This document shows, in pieces, positions 1-8,855 of a stretch of DNA of 64,000 bases (the first letter of the stretch is position 1; each line of letters opens with the position of its first letter). A program made the translations under genes and the position numbers. Source of the stretch: Hymenobacter sp. YIM 151500-1 (GTDB lineage Bacteria > Bacteroidota > Bacteroidia > Cytophagales > Hymenobacteraceae); NCBI RefSeq assembly GCF_025979885.1, contig NZ_CP110139.1:1364001-1428000 (forward strand), in the 5' to 3' direction. Below the pieces are notes generated by a model. The model made no database searches and had not been told where the DNA came from. It was given only the letters and a program-made list of their open reading frames with translations.

Positions 1-2533
1 TGGTGCGCGAGTCGATTTTGCTGGTCACCTTAAAGGAGATGCGGCAGGGAAAGTTGGCTTTGATAATGCCGGTAATCACGTTTACCGAGGGGCGCTGGGT
101 GGCCACAATCAGGTGAATGCCAATGGCGCGGGCCAGCTGGGCCAGGCGGGCAATGGGCGTCTCGACCTCCTTGCCGGCCGTCATCATCAGGTCGGCCAGC
201 TCGTCAATCACCAGCACAATGAAGGGCATGTAGCGGTGGCCCTTCTTGGGGTTGAGGCGGCGCTCCACAAACTTGCGGTTGTACTCCTTGAGGTTGCGGC
301 AGCCGGCATCCTTGAGCAGGTCGTAGCGCCGGTCCATCTCCATGCACAGCGAGTTCAGGGTGTTCACTACCTTCTTGGTGTCGGTGATGATGGGCTCGTC
401 GGACTCGGGCAGCTTGGCCAGGAAGTGGCGCTCAATCTTGTTGAAGATGCTCAATTCCACCTTTTTGGGGTCGACGAGCACAAATTTGAGCTGGCTGGGG
501 TGGCGTTTGTAGAGCAGGGAAGCCAGAATCACGTTCAGCCCCACCGACTTGCCCTGGCCCGTAGCTCCGGCCATTAGCAGGTGGGGCATCTTGGCCAGGT
601 CGGCCACAAACACCTCGTTGGTGATGGTGCGTCCGAAGGCAATGGGCAGGTCCATTTCGGTGCCGATGAACTTGTCGGTGTTGAACACCGAGCGGATGCT
701 CACCATTTCCTTCTTGGTGTTGGGCACCTCGATACCGATGGTGCCCTTGCCCGGAATAGGCGCAATGATGCGGATACCCAGGGCTGCCAGACTCAAGGCA
801 ATGTCGTCTTCCAGGCTCTTGATTTTGGAGATGCGCACCCCAGCGTCGGGCACGATTTCGTAGAGCGTGACCGTGGGGCCGATGGTGGCCTTGATGGAGG
901 CAATGTTGATGCCGTAGTGGCCCAGCGTCTCCACAATCCGGTCCTTGTTGGCTTCCAGCTCCTCCTTGGTTACCTGGGCCTTGGCCAGGCCGTAGTCGTT
1001 GAGCAGTTCCAGCGTGGGGTACTGGTAGCGGGGCAGGTCGAGGGTGGGGTCGTACTCGCCGGTGGGCATCACCTCGTCGTCCTCGTCCTCCTCGGCAATA
1101 ACGGCCATGTCGGCACCCGCGGCCGGGTCCAGTTCGTGCGGCGTGGCCGAAGAAGTGGTATCCTCCACCTCAAACGACAAGCCGGCAGCAGCCGGCGCCA
1201 TTGGAGCCACTAGGGGCGCCGCCGGCAGCGGAGCCGGCCCATCCGCCAAATCGGCTAAGGACAAGGGCGTGGGCACGCGCGGTGTAGCCGCCGGCGGTGC
1301 GGGCGCTACTTCGGGGGCGGGCATTTCAATGGAGAAGCTGGGGCCGCTGGGCGCCGCGGCTGCGGCCAGGGCGGCGGCCGGCGCCAGGGGCAGCGCCGAG
1401 CCAGCCAGGCCGCCCGCCGCTACCGTAGCCGAAGCGGCAGCAACGGCCGGGGCGGCGCTGGGCACATCGTTGGTGATGCTGAACGCGGGAGAAGACGAGG
1501 CTACCGGGCCCGTGCGCAGCGGCGCGGGAGCTTCGGCAGCTTCCTCTTCTTCCGCCAGGGCGGCCGGCCGGCCAGCCAGCGGACCTACGCGCTTTAGCGT
1601 GATGCCCAGAGAATCCTCTTCGTCCTCTTCTTCCAGCGAGGCCGTGGGGTCGGCGGCGTGGTTGACGCCCAGGCCGGTGCGGCCGTAGAGGTCGTGGCCG
1701 TCGGGGGCGGTGGCTTCGTCGTCTTCCTCATCTCCAGCGCTGCGGCGCAGGCTGAGGTTGAGGCTGGTGACGTTGAAGAAGAACACCACGAAGGAAATCA
1801 GCAGGAAGGCCAGCAGCAGCACCGTCCCCCACCCAATGAGGCTGTCGAGCCAGGAGGCGGTTTCGTAGCCCACGCCCCCGCACAGGAAGTCGAGGCTGTG
1901 GGCCAGGGCTGGGTCTACGTCGGGGCTCTGAATGGTGAGCACCACGTAGCCCAGCAACACGCTCAGCCAGAGCATGGTAAACAGGCACAGGGCCAGCACG
2001 TAGGTAAACGACACGCCGGCCCGCCGGAACACAATCTTGTAGCCCAGGAAGAAGACGATGGGAATGACGGCAAAGGCCGCCACCCCAAAGCCCCGGTAAA
2101 TCAGCAGCTGGGCCAGCCAGGCGCCCACCAGCCCCAGCCAGTTGCCCGACTCCTGCCCGGCTTCCTTCACCGGCGTCTGGTCCAGGGTTTCGACCACGCT
2201 CTGGTCGGCGTGGCCCGTGAACAGGAAGGAGATGAAGGCAATGGTCAGGTAGATAGACCCGAGCAGAAAGAAAAAGCCCAGGAAAAGCTGAAAGCGCCGG
2301 TCGCGCACGAAGCCAAACAGGCCGCGTACGTTGAAGGTGGGCAGCTTCAGGGGCTTGCGCGGCGCCTTGGGGCCGGCGCTGCCGCGGGCCTCGCGGCGCT
2401 GGTTTTCGCGGGCCGGCTCCGGGGCCGCCGGACGCGGCTGGTTGCGAGCCGCGCGGGGCTCGGCCGGCTGCCGCGGCTCATTGGTGCGGCCGGGAGCCGC
2501 AGTGGGTTGTTGCCTGTAGGTATTTTTTGCCAT
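1..2533 (-). CDS. ftsK: DNA translocase FtsK (C-terminal end cut off by window edge)
   Basis: Hexameric DNA pump that clears the chromosome terminus from the division septum and activates Xer recombination at dif. The visible 844 codons start at ATG 2533 (MAKNTYRQ) and run off the window. A basic, Pro/Arg-rich N-terminus of about 65 residues leads into four to five membrane helices (about residues 75-265). A roughly 230-residue Ala/Pro/Glu-rich linker follows, and the motor begins near residue 500. Walker A (GATGQGKS) lies near residue 654 and Walker B (IVLVIDELADL) near 773. The DNA-reading gamma domain would lie beyond base 1. A TAGATTTG element sits 18 nt upstream of the ATG. XerD, its functional partner, is 2 kb away on the same strand. 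Identification is secure; only the 3' end is unseen. Confidence 0.96.
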   Translation of the reverse strand, partial: MAKNTYRQQPTAAPGRTNEPRQPAEPRAARNQPRPAAPEPARENQRREARGSAGPKAPRKPLKLPTFNVRGLFGFVRDRRFQLFLGFFFLLGSIYLTIAFISFLFTGHADQSVVETLDQTPVKEAGQESGNWLGLVGAWLAQLLIYRGFGVAAFAVIPIVFFLGYKIVFRRAGVSFTYVLALCLFTMLWLSVLLGYVVLTIQSPDVDPALAHSLDFLCGGVGYETASWLDSLIGWGTVLLLAFLLISFVVFFFNVTSLNLSLRRSAGDEEDDEATAPDGHDLYGRTGLGVNHAADPTASLEEEDEEDSLGITLKRVGPLAGRPAALAEEEEAAEAPAPLRTGPVASSSPAFSITNDVPSAAPAVAAASATVAAGGLAGSALPLAPAAALAAAAAPSGPSFSIEMPAPEVAPAPPAATPRVPTPLSLADLADGPAPLPAAPLVAPMAPAAAGLSFEVEDTTSSATPHELDPAAGADMAVIAEEDEDDEVMPTGEYDPTLDLPRYQYPTLELLNDYGLAKAQVTKEELEANKDRIVETLGHYGINIASIKATIGPTVTLYEIVPDAGVRISKIKSLEDDIALSLAALGIRIIAPIPGKGTIGIEVPNTKKEMVSIRSVFNTDKFIGTEMDLPIAFGRTITNEVFVADLAKMPHLLMAGATGQGKSVGLNVILASLLYKRHPSQLKFVLVDPKKVELSIFNKIERHFLAKLPESDEPIITDTKKVVNTLNSLCMEMDRRYDLLKDAGCRNLKEYNRKFVERRLNPKKGHRYMPFIVLVIDELADLMMTAGKEVETPIARLAQLARAIGIHLIVATQRPSVNVITGIIKANFPCRISFKVTSKIDSRT

Positions 2534-2551
2534 TCTCGCACGCCAAAGCAC

Positions 2552-2559
2552 CAAATCTA
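2552..2559 (-). promoter_or_regulatory. Putative -7 element for ftsK
   Basis: Reads TAGATTTG on the minus strand, matching the Bacteroidota primary-sigma -7 consensus TAnnTTTG, 18 nt before the ftsK ATG. No clear -33 TTG is seen. Confidence 0.5.
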
Positions 2560-2695
2560 GGCATTTTAGGGATGAGTGGATGAGCAGATGAGTAAATGAA
2601 TAAATGGGGGATAGTTGTTTGGCACTCCGCCCCCGGCCCCTCCTCTCTAAGAGAGGGGTACGTTCTGGCAGAACCTCACCTCTGGCGCCTCAGCG

Positions 2696-4429
2696 TCACG
2701 GGCGCGTGCGACGCGCCCCTACCTCATACACCCACACGTGCCAGAACGCCGAAGGCGCTACGTACTCTCTCACCAGCTGCAAGCCGCTGCTTTCGGGCCG
2801 GGCCAGGCGGGCCGCCGACAGCACGTAGCGCCCACCCAGGGCCCGAAAAGCGGCAGCGTTGAAGCGAAATTCCTGAATGGTGCGCACCGGCTTCCCTCCT
2901 ACCCGGAAATTCTTGCCCAGCTCCGCCGAGAACAGGTAGCACCGGTTGCCCCAGGCGTCGAAGTAGCTTTGCAGCTCCGGGCTCTTGGCCAGCTCTTCGG
3001 CAATGATGGGGCGAAACTGATGCTTGTAGGCCAGGGGGTAGTTGTTGACGTAGGCGTCGAGGGTGTAAAAGCCATTGAGTGTGGCCACGGCCGGCGGCAG
3101 GCCCAGGCAGGCCACGCGGTAATCGGCCGGCGCCTGCCCGGTGCGCCGGGCCAGGTCGTGGCGGATGTGGGCAAACAGCTCCGGGGCCACGTAAGCGGCG
3201 TAGGTGGGCTCCTGAGCGGGCAAGCGGCCCAGCAGGCGCAGGGCATTGCGTGTCCATTCGGTGTTCATGCCCAGGCCCACCACCACTTGGGCCGCCACCA
3301 AAGCCCAGCGCAACCGGCCCGATGGCACAAAGCGCAGACTTAGCACCAGCACCCCAAACCACAGCAGCGGGGTCAGAAAATGAAACCGGGACAGGTTGAA
3401 GGCGCCCAGCGCGGGCACGTAGCGCTGCACGGCTCCTATCAGCTGCGGGTAGAAGCCGCAGAACAAGGCCAGCCCTGCCAGCACGCCCAGCAAGGCAGCC
3501 AGCTGCCACACCAGTCGGGGCCGCCGGGCCAGCGGCGCATAACTCCAGGCCAGCCCTACCGCCGCCAGCGGCACCACTCGCGCAAACAAGCTGCTATGGT
3601 ACTGGCCCAGCAGAAAGTATTGGGCCGCGCTGCGCAGCCCCACCCCCACGCCCGGCCGGGCCAAGCGGGCGTAGTCGAACTCCAGGCGGTGGGGCACCAG
3701 CTGCCGCCCCAGCAGCACCGAGTACACCAGCGGAAACTCTACCACCAGATATGACCCGCTCAGCACGGCCAGCCCCAGCACCGCCCGCCACGCCACGCGG
3801 CCCCGGCGCCAGGCGTCCCAGGCCAGGGCGGCCCCGGCTCCGGCTACCACAAACGCCCCCGCCAGCACCAAGCTCGACCACACCGGAAACAGCACTAGTG
3901 TCAGCCAGTCGGGCCACCGGCCGGGGCCGCGGCGCAGATTAAGTAGGGCCAGCGCCACCCAAGGCTGCCCCAGCAGGGAGGCCCCATACACCGTGTAAGC
4001 CGGCAGCACGGCCCAGGCCAGGGCCAGCCCCGCGCACAGGGCCCGGTGCTCGGGGTCGGGCAGGCCGTAACGGCGCAGCAGGCGGTACAGGCCCAGCAGC
4101 CCCAGCAGGCGCACCAGCAACTCGTGCAGCAGGTAGGCCGGCAGCGGCTCCAGTACGGCCATCAGCCCCACCAGCGGCTGCACCCCCGGCCGCAGCGCGT
4201 TGCGGGGCAGCCCGTTCATCAGGCGCTCCACCTCGGCCGTGGGGCGGTAGTCCAGGGCCACCCCGTCCTGCACCAGCGCGTACGGTATGGCCAGTTCCGT
4301 ATCCAGGTTGTCGTCGATGAGGATGTAGGGCTGCCCCGCGTACACCAAGCTCAGCCCCAGCAGCACCAGCACGGCCACTACTACCGGGCGGCGCAGCCAC
4401 CGGGCGGCGTTCTGAAAAGATTCAGCCAT
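2696..4429 (-). CDS. Polytopic membrane protein, DUF6044/YkoS-like
   Basis: 577-residue integral membrane protein of unknown function. A hydrophobic helix at about residues 14-32 is followed by a luminal loop with an IDDNLDTE motif. About ten more helices follow (to about residue 400), then a soluble C-terminal domain of about 170 residues. This layout (acidic loop after the first helix, many helices, C-terminal extracytoplasmic domain) resembles GT-C glycosyltransferases, and the sequence reminds me of DUF6044 (Bacillus YkoS-like); I cannot confirm it by search. I chose ATG 4429 because a TACTTTTG promoter element ends 4 nt upstream; the frame stays open to 4528 but crosses repeats. The last residues (GARRTRP) are encoded by a GC-rich palindrome typical of the intergenic repeats here, so the original C-terminus was probably shorter. 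Confidence 0.75.
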   Translation of the reverse strand: MAESFQNAARWLRRPVVVAVLVLLGLSLVYAGQPYILIDDNLDTELAIPYALVQDGVALDYRPTAEVERLMNGLPRNALRPGVQPLVGLMAVLEPLPAYLLHELLVRLLGLLGLYRLLRRYGLPDPEHRALCAGLALAWAVLPAYTVYGASLLGQPWVALALLNLRRGPGRWPDWLTLVLFPVWSSLVLAGAFVVAGAGAALAWDAWRRGRVAWRAVLGLAVLSGSYLVVEFPLVYSVLLGRQLVPHRLEFDYARLARPGVGVGLRSAAQYFLLGQYHSSLFARVVPLAAVGLAWSYAPLARRPRLVWQLAALLGVLAGLALFCGFYPQLIGAVQRYVPALGAFNLSRFHFLTPLLWFGVLVLSLRFVPSGRLRWALVAAQVVVGLGMNTEWTRNALRLLGRLPAQEPTYAAYVAPELFAHIRHDLARRTGQAPADYRVACLGLPPAVATLNGFYTLDAYVNNYPLAYKHQFRPIIAEELAKSPELQSYFDAWGNRCYLFSAELGKNFRVGGKPVRTIQEFRFNAAAFRALGGRYVLSAARLARPESSGLQLVREYVAPSAFWHVWVYEVGARRTRP

Positions 4430-4433
4430 GCCG

Positions 4434-4441
4434 CAAAAGTA
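4434..4441 (-). promoter_or_regulatory. Putative -7 element, near-leaderless start
   Basis: TACTTTTG on the minus strand fits TAnnTTTG and leaves only 4 nt to the ATG at 4429. If used, transcription would begin at or inside the start codon. Confidence 0.45.
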
Positions 4442-4660
4442 GGTGGTGGTTTTCGTGAGGAGGTGAAGAGGTGAAGAGGTGACAAGTGACAGGTAAGAAG
4501 AACCGTCATGCTGAGCTTGCCGAAGCATCTCTCCCGCTGGCTAACCTCAATCGTGCAGACGCAGCGGGAGAGATCCTTCGACTTCGCCTCCGGCTGCGCT
4601 CAGCATGACGACCTCACCTGTCACTTCATTACCCCATCACCTCTTCACTTCATTACTAAA
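4440..4660. repeat. Nested intergenic palindromes
   Basis: The outer arms are variants of the word GTGACAA/GTGACAG and 'gaggtgaagag'. Inside, at 4504-4610, is an inverted repeat whose ends read CGTCATGCTGAGC and GCTCAGCATGACG. This core recurs at 6235-6330, 15434-15604, 26562-26664 and, modified, 35393-35512. No gene is supported here. Confidence 0.85.
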
Positions 4661-4666
4661 ACCACC

Positions 4667-5569
<903 letters not shown>

Positions 5570-5743
5570 AGTAGTAGGGAATTGGGGACTTCGGAACTTA
5601 GATTCCTACACGTGCCCATTGCAAAAGAAAAAGATAATTCGCGAAGATACGGGCCGTCCTGCTGCGGTCAGGAGCGCCTATTACCTTTACTCCTACTCAG
5701 GTTTCTAAGACCCCAAGACCCCAAGACCCTAAGTCCCTACTTC

Positions 5744-6190
5744 ATGCACATCCTCCTCCTCAACGGCCCCAACCTCAACTTGCTCGGGCGGCGCGAGCCG
5801 GGCATCTACGGCACCCGCTCCTTCGAGGACTACCTGCCGGAGCTGCGCGAGGCGTTTCCGCAGTTCGAGCTGGAATACTTCCAAAGCAACCATGAAGGCG
5901 AGCTGCTCGACAAGCTGCACGAGGTGGGCTTCAGTTACCACGGCATCGTGCTCAACGCCGGGGCCTACACCCACACCAGCGTGGCCCTGGCCGATGCCGT
6001 AGCCGCCATCAGCACGCCCGTGGTGGAGGTGCACCTGAGCAACCTGCACGCCCGCGAGGAGTTCCGCCAGAAAAGCCTGCTCGGCCGCCACTGCGTCGGC
6101 AGCATCAGCGGCTTCAAGCTAGAAAGCTACAAGCTGGCCTTGCACTACTTCGACGGCTTGCGTCCGAAACGAGTGGGATTTAAGGTGTGA
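5744..6190 (+). CDS. aroQ: Type II 3-dehydroquinate dehydratase
   Basis: Third step of the shikimate pathway: dehydration of 3-dehydroquinate to 3-dehydroshikimate by a cytosolic dodecameric enzyme. The 148 residues match the family size. Motifs in order are NGPNLNLLG with the catalytic Tyr in GIYG, FQSNHEGE, NAGAYTHTSVALAD and EVHLSN with the His that protonates the substrate. ATG 5744 is the only start giving the canonical MHILLLNGPN N-terminus; the frame is open far upstream, but that is repeat and xerD antisense DNA. The start follows directly on a CCAAGACCC-type repeat arm. No other shikimate genes are nearby. Confidence 0.96.
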   Translation: MHILLLNGPNLNLLGRREPGIYGTRSFEDYLPELREAFPQFELEYFQSNHEGELLDKLHEVGFSYHGIVLNAGAYTHTSVALADAVAAISTPVVEVHLSNLHAREEFRQKSLLGRHCVGSISGFKLESYKLALHYFDGLRPKRVGFKV

Positions 6191-6434
6191 GGTGATGGGG
6201 TGACAGGTGACAAGTGACAGGTGACAAGTGAGGTCGTCCTGCTGAGCGCAGTCGAAGCATCTCTACCGCGGGCTAACCTCAATCGTGCGGACGAAGCGGT
6301 AGAGATGCTTCGGCTCCGCTCAGCATGACGGTCTACTTGTCACCTGTCACTTGTCACCTGTCACCTGTCACCTGTCACCCCATCACCTCCTCCCCTCCTA
6401 CCTTTGCGCTTCTTCACGTTTGACTTTCGCACCT
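6191..6434. repeat. Nested inverted repeat between aroQ and aminotransferase
   Basis: The outer arms are tandem heptads: GTGACAA/G on the left (about 6200-6231) and their complement TTGTCAC/CTGTCAC on the right (about 6334-6380). They enclose a copy of the CGTC..GCTGAG palindrome at 6235-6330. The right part carries the promoter of the next gene. Confidence 0.85.
6399..6406 (+). promoter_or_regulatory. Putative -7 element for the class V aminotransferase
   Basis: TACCTTTG matches TAnnTTTG and lies 28 nt before ATG 6435, just after the repeat. Confidence 0.5.
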
Positions 6435-7502
6435 ATGTATACATTCAATCCCGGCCCTTCGCAGGTGTACCCGCAGGTGCGGCAGTACCTGCAGGATGCC
6501 TTTGACGAAGGGTGGCTGTCGGCCCCGCACCGCGGGGAGCGGTTTGTCCAGCTCATGCGCCAGACTGTGGCCGAGCTGAAAAACAAGCTCAACGTGCCCC
6601 AGGACTACACCGTGTTCTTCATGAGCTCGGCCACGGAGTGCTGGGAGGTGCTGACCCAGAGCCTCACGCCCACCAAGAGCTTTCACCTCTACAGCGGGGC
6701 CTTCGGCGAAAAATGGTTCGACTACGCCAAGGCCCTGCGGCCCGCTACCACCGGCCTGCGCTTCGGCCTCGACGAGGTGCCCGACGCCCACCACCTGCCG
6801 GGCCTTGACGAGCAAACCGACCTGGTGTGCATCACCCAGAACGAAACCAGCAACGCCACCCAGCTCCGCGACGGCGTGGTGCTAAACCTCTACAACCGCC
6901 TGCCCGGCAATGCGCTGCTGGCCGTGGATGCTACCTCGTCGCTGGCCGGCATTCAGCTTAAGTACATCAAGGCCGACATCTGGTACGCCTCGGTGCAGAA
7001 GTGCTTCGGGCTGCCGGCCGGGCTGTCGGTGATGCTGCTCTCGCCGCGGGCCCTGGAGCGGGCCCGGCGCCTCAACGAGCGGGCCCACTACAACTCGCTC
7101 ACGGCGCAGTACGAGAAGATGCTCAACTTCCAGACCACCCACACGCCCAACGTGCTGGGCATCTACCTGCTGAGCCGCATGTTGCACGACCGGCCCGCCA
7201 TCAAGGCCGTGCACCAGCACGTGCAGGACCGCGCCACCAAGCTGTACGACTACTTCGACCAGGCCACCCAGCTCAGGCCCCTGGTGCAGAACCCCGAAAC
7301 CCGCTCCACCACGGTTATCGGACTGCAAGCCCCGGCCCCGCTTATCGACGAAGTGAAGCGCCGCGCCCTGGCCCAGGGCCTGCAACTCGGCAGCGGCTAC
7401 GGCTCCTGGAAGCCCACCAGCCTGCGCATCGCCAACTTCCCCGCCATCCCCGACGCCGCCTTCGAGCAGCTCGTTCAGTTCTTCGCCCGGGAGTTCTCCT
7501 GA
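6435..7502 (+). CDS. Class V PLP-dependent aminotransferase (SerC/AGXT-like)
   Basis: Cytosolic fold-type I aminotransferase of 355 residues. The N-terminus YTFNPGPSQ is the phosphate-recognising start seen in phosphoserine and alanine-glyoxylate aminotransferases. A glycine-poor cofactor loop follows (MSSATECWE, about 63-71), then AVDATSSLAG with the Asp that contacts the pyridine nitrogen (about 165), and the Schiff-base lysine Lys189 in YASVQKCFG. The C-terminal small domain ends normally. ATG 6435 is supported by the canonical N-terminus and the promoter element; earlier in-frame starts lie in repeat DNA. Serine biosynthesis is plausible (the class often stands in for serC), but no serA or serB is adjacent, so substrate is unproven. 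Confidence 0.85.
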   Translation: MYTFNPGPSQVYPQVRQYLQDAFDEGWLSAPHRGERFVQLMRQTVAELKNKLNVPQDYTVFFMSSATECWEVLTQSLTPTKSFHLYSGAFGEKWFDYAKALRPATTGLRFGLDEVPDAHHLPGLDEQTDLVCITQNETSNATQLRDGVVLNLYNRLPGNALLAVDATSSLAGIQLKYIKADIWYASVQKCFGLPAGLSVMLLSPRALERARRLNERAHYNSLTAQYEKMLNFQTTHTPNVLGIYLLSRMLHDRPAIKAVHQHVQDRATKLYDYFDQATQLRPLVQNPETRSTTVIGLQAPAPLIDEVKRRALAQGLQLGSGYGSWKPTSLRIANFPAIPDAAFEQLVQFFAREFS

Positions 7503-7649
7503 CCACAGATGACGACGGATGAAAAAATGGATAGAACGGATAAAACCGGAACTCTACTCTACAATCCGGTTTATCCGCCTATTTATCCGTCAGCATCCGC
7601 GGTCCTCATCCGTTTTCATCCGTTGTCCATCCGTTCTCATCTGCGGTCC
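7503..7649. repeat. Inverted repeat built on an ACGGATG word
   Basis: The left arm (about 7503-7548: cagatgacgacggatg, then further GGAT words) and right arm (about 7590-7648: catccgttttcatccgttg) are imperfect complements made of repeated GGATG/CATCC words. It fills the whole gap and reaches the marC start, so in-frame ATGs here are not credible starts. Confidence 0.75.
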
Positions 7650-8210
7650 GTGTTTAGCTTCAAGGAAATAGCCTCCGTCACGCTCACGCTGTTTGCCATT
7701 ATTGATATTTTGGGTTCCATCCCAATTATCATCCAGATTCGGCAGCGGGAGGGCAAGATTAACTCCGAGAAAGCCACGCTGGTGGCGGGGGCGCTGATGA
7801 TTGCCTTTCTGTTTCTGGGGCAGAGCATCTTGTCACTGTTCGGGGTTGATTTTCAGTCGTTTGCCCTGGCCGGGGCCATCATCATCTTCCTCATTGGCAT
7901 GGAAATGATTCTGGGCGTGGAGCTGTTCAAGCACAATCCGCTGGCGGCTACGGGCTCCATTGTGCCGCTGGCGTTTCCGCTCATCGTGGGGGCCGGCACC
8001 ATGACCACGCTCCTGTCGTTGCGGGCGGCCTACCAGTTGCCCAACGTGCTGGCGGGCATCCTGTTCAACCTGGTGTTTGTGTACCTGGTGCTGAAAAGCT
8101 CGGCCTGGATTGAGCGCAAACTCGGCAAAGCCGGCGAAGACATCCTGCGCCGCGTGTTCGGCGTGATTCTGCTGGCCATTGCCATCAAACTGTTTAAAAG
8201 TAATTTTTAG
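7650..8210 (+). CDS. MarC family integral membrane protein
   Basis: 186-residue inner-membrane protein with six predicted helices (about residues 4-24, 40-60, 66-86, 108-130, 135-155, 163-183). It shows the MarC hallmarks: FSFKEIASVTLTLFAIID near the N-terminus, PLAFPLIVGAGTMTT in the middle, and a short polar loop before the last helix. The family was once thought to mediate antibiotic resistance in E. coli; its true role is unknown. I start at GTG 7650 (VFSFKEIA) because upstream codons belong to the repeat filling the gap. The stop TAG at 8208-8210 abuts the next inverted repeat. It appears monocistronic. Confidence 0.9.
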   Translation: MFSFKEIASVTLTLFAIIDILGSIPIIIQIRQREGKINSEKATLVAGALMIAFLFLGQSILSLFGVDFQSFALAGAIIIFLIGMEMILGVELFKHNPLAATGSIVPLAFPLIVGAGTMTTLLSLRAAYQLPNVLAGILFNLVFVYLVLKSSAWIERKLGKAGEDILRRVFGVILLAIAIKLFKSNF

Positions 8211-8213
8211 GGA

Positions 8214-8310
8214 CTTAGGGTCTTGGGGGCTTGGGGTCTTGGTTGACGTTCTATTACAGATGGATGTGGTCAGAACGTCAACCAAGACCCCAAGCCCCCA
8301 AGACCCTAAG
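8214..8310. repeat. Perfect 39-bp inverted repeat between marC and rnhA
   Basis: The left arm 8214-8252 and right arm 8272-8310 are exact reverse complements, separated by 19 nt. The arms are made of CTTAGGG/TCTTGGGG words. The same words recur at 5701-5742, 14562-14592, 25505-25718 and 46460-46775. Confidence 0.92.
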
Positions 8311-8323
8311 CCCCCAAGACTCA

Positions 8324-8791
8324 ATGATCTACCTATTCACCGACGGCTCTTCGCGGGGCAATCCGGGGCCGGGGGGCTACGGGGCCATTCTGCGGTTTGG
8401 TCAGCACGAAAAGGAGCTGACCCAGGGCTTCCGCCTCACCACCAACAACCGCATGGAGCTGCTGGCCGTGATTGTGGGCCTGGAAGCCATTACCCGCCCC
8501 GAGCTGCCCATTACCGTCGTCACCGATTCGCGCTACGTGGTGGACGCCGTGGAGAAGCGCTGGGTGTTCGGCTGGGCCCAGAAGCCCGACTTTGGCAAAA
8601 AGGCCAACGAGGACCTGTGGCGGCGCTTTTTGAAAGTGTACAAGCAGCGCACCGTGCAGTTTCGGTGGGTGCGCGGCCACAACGGCCACCCCGAAAACGA
8701 GCGGTGCGACCAGCTGGCCGTCTGGAGCGCCACCCAAGGCCAGCTGCTCATGGATGAAGGCTACGAGCTGATTGAAGCCAAACGGGGCTGA
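8324..8791 (+). CDS. rnhA: Ribonuclease HI
   Basis: Cleaves the RNA strand of RNA-DNA hybrids, for example R-loops and Okazaki primers. The 155 residues match E. coli RNase HI. The active-site acidic residues are in place: Asp7 (FTDGS), Glu45 (NNRMELLA), Asp68 (VVTDSRYV) and Asp129 (ERCDQLA), with the substrate-handle-like GWAQKPDFGKKANEDLW segment. The start ATG 8324 gives the standard MIYLFTDGS beginning; upstream in-frame codons lie in the 39-bp inverted repeat. The stop codon is inside a 12-bp hairpin (8784-8813). Divalent-metal-dependent cytosolic enzyme; assignment secure. Confidence 0.96.
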   Translation: MIYLFTDGSSRGNPGPGGYGAILRFGQHEKELTQGFRLTTNNRMELLAVIVGLEAITRPELPITVVTDSRYVVDAVEKRWVFGWAQKPDFGKKANEDLWRRFLKVYKQRTVQFRWVRGHNGHPENERCDQLAVWSATQGQLLMDEGYELIEAKRG

Positions 8792-8813
8792 CGTGAAATT
8801 GCACGTCAGCCCC
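8784..8813. terminator. Hairpin overlapping the rnhA stop codon
   Basis: GGGGCTGACGTG and CACGTCAGCCCC form a 12-bp stem with a 6-nt loop. The TGA stop lies in the stem. There is no U-tract, so it may stabilise the transcript end instead of terminating transcription intrinsically. Confidence 0.5.
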
Positions 8814-8855
8814 GCGCCGCATGGCCCGTTGCCTACCGTTCTACCACTTGCTTAT

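Noticed and set aside
113..2560. Long plus-strand frames opposite ftsK
   Set aside because: Antisense shadows of the GC-rich ftsK frame, with no domain or promoter; the minus strand encodes clear FtsK motifs.
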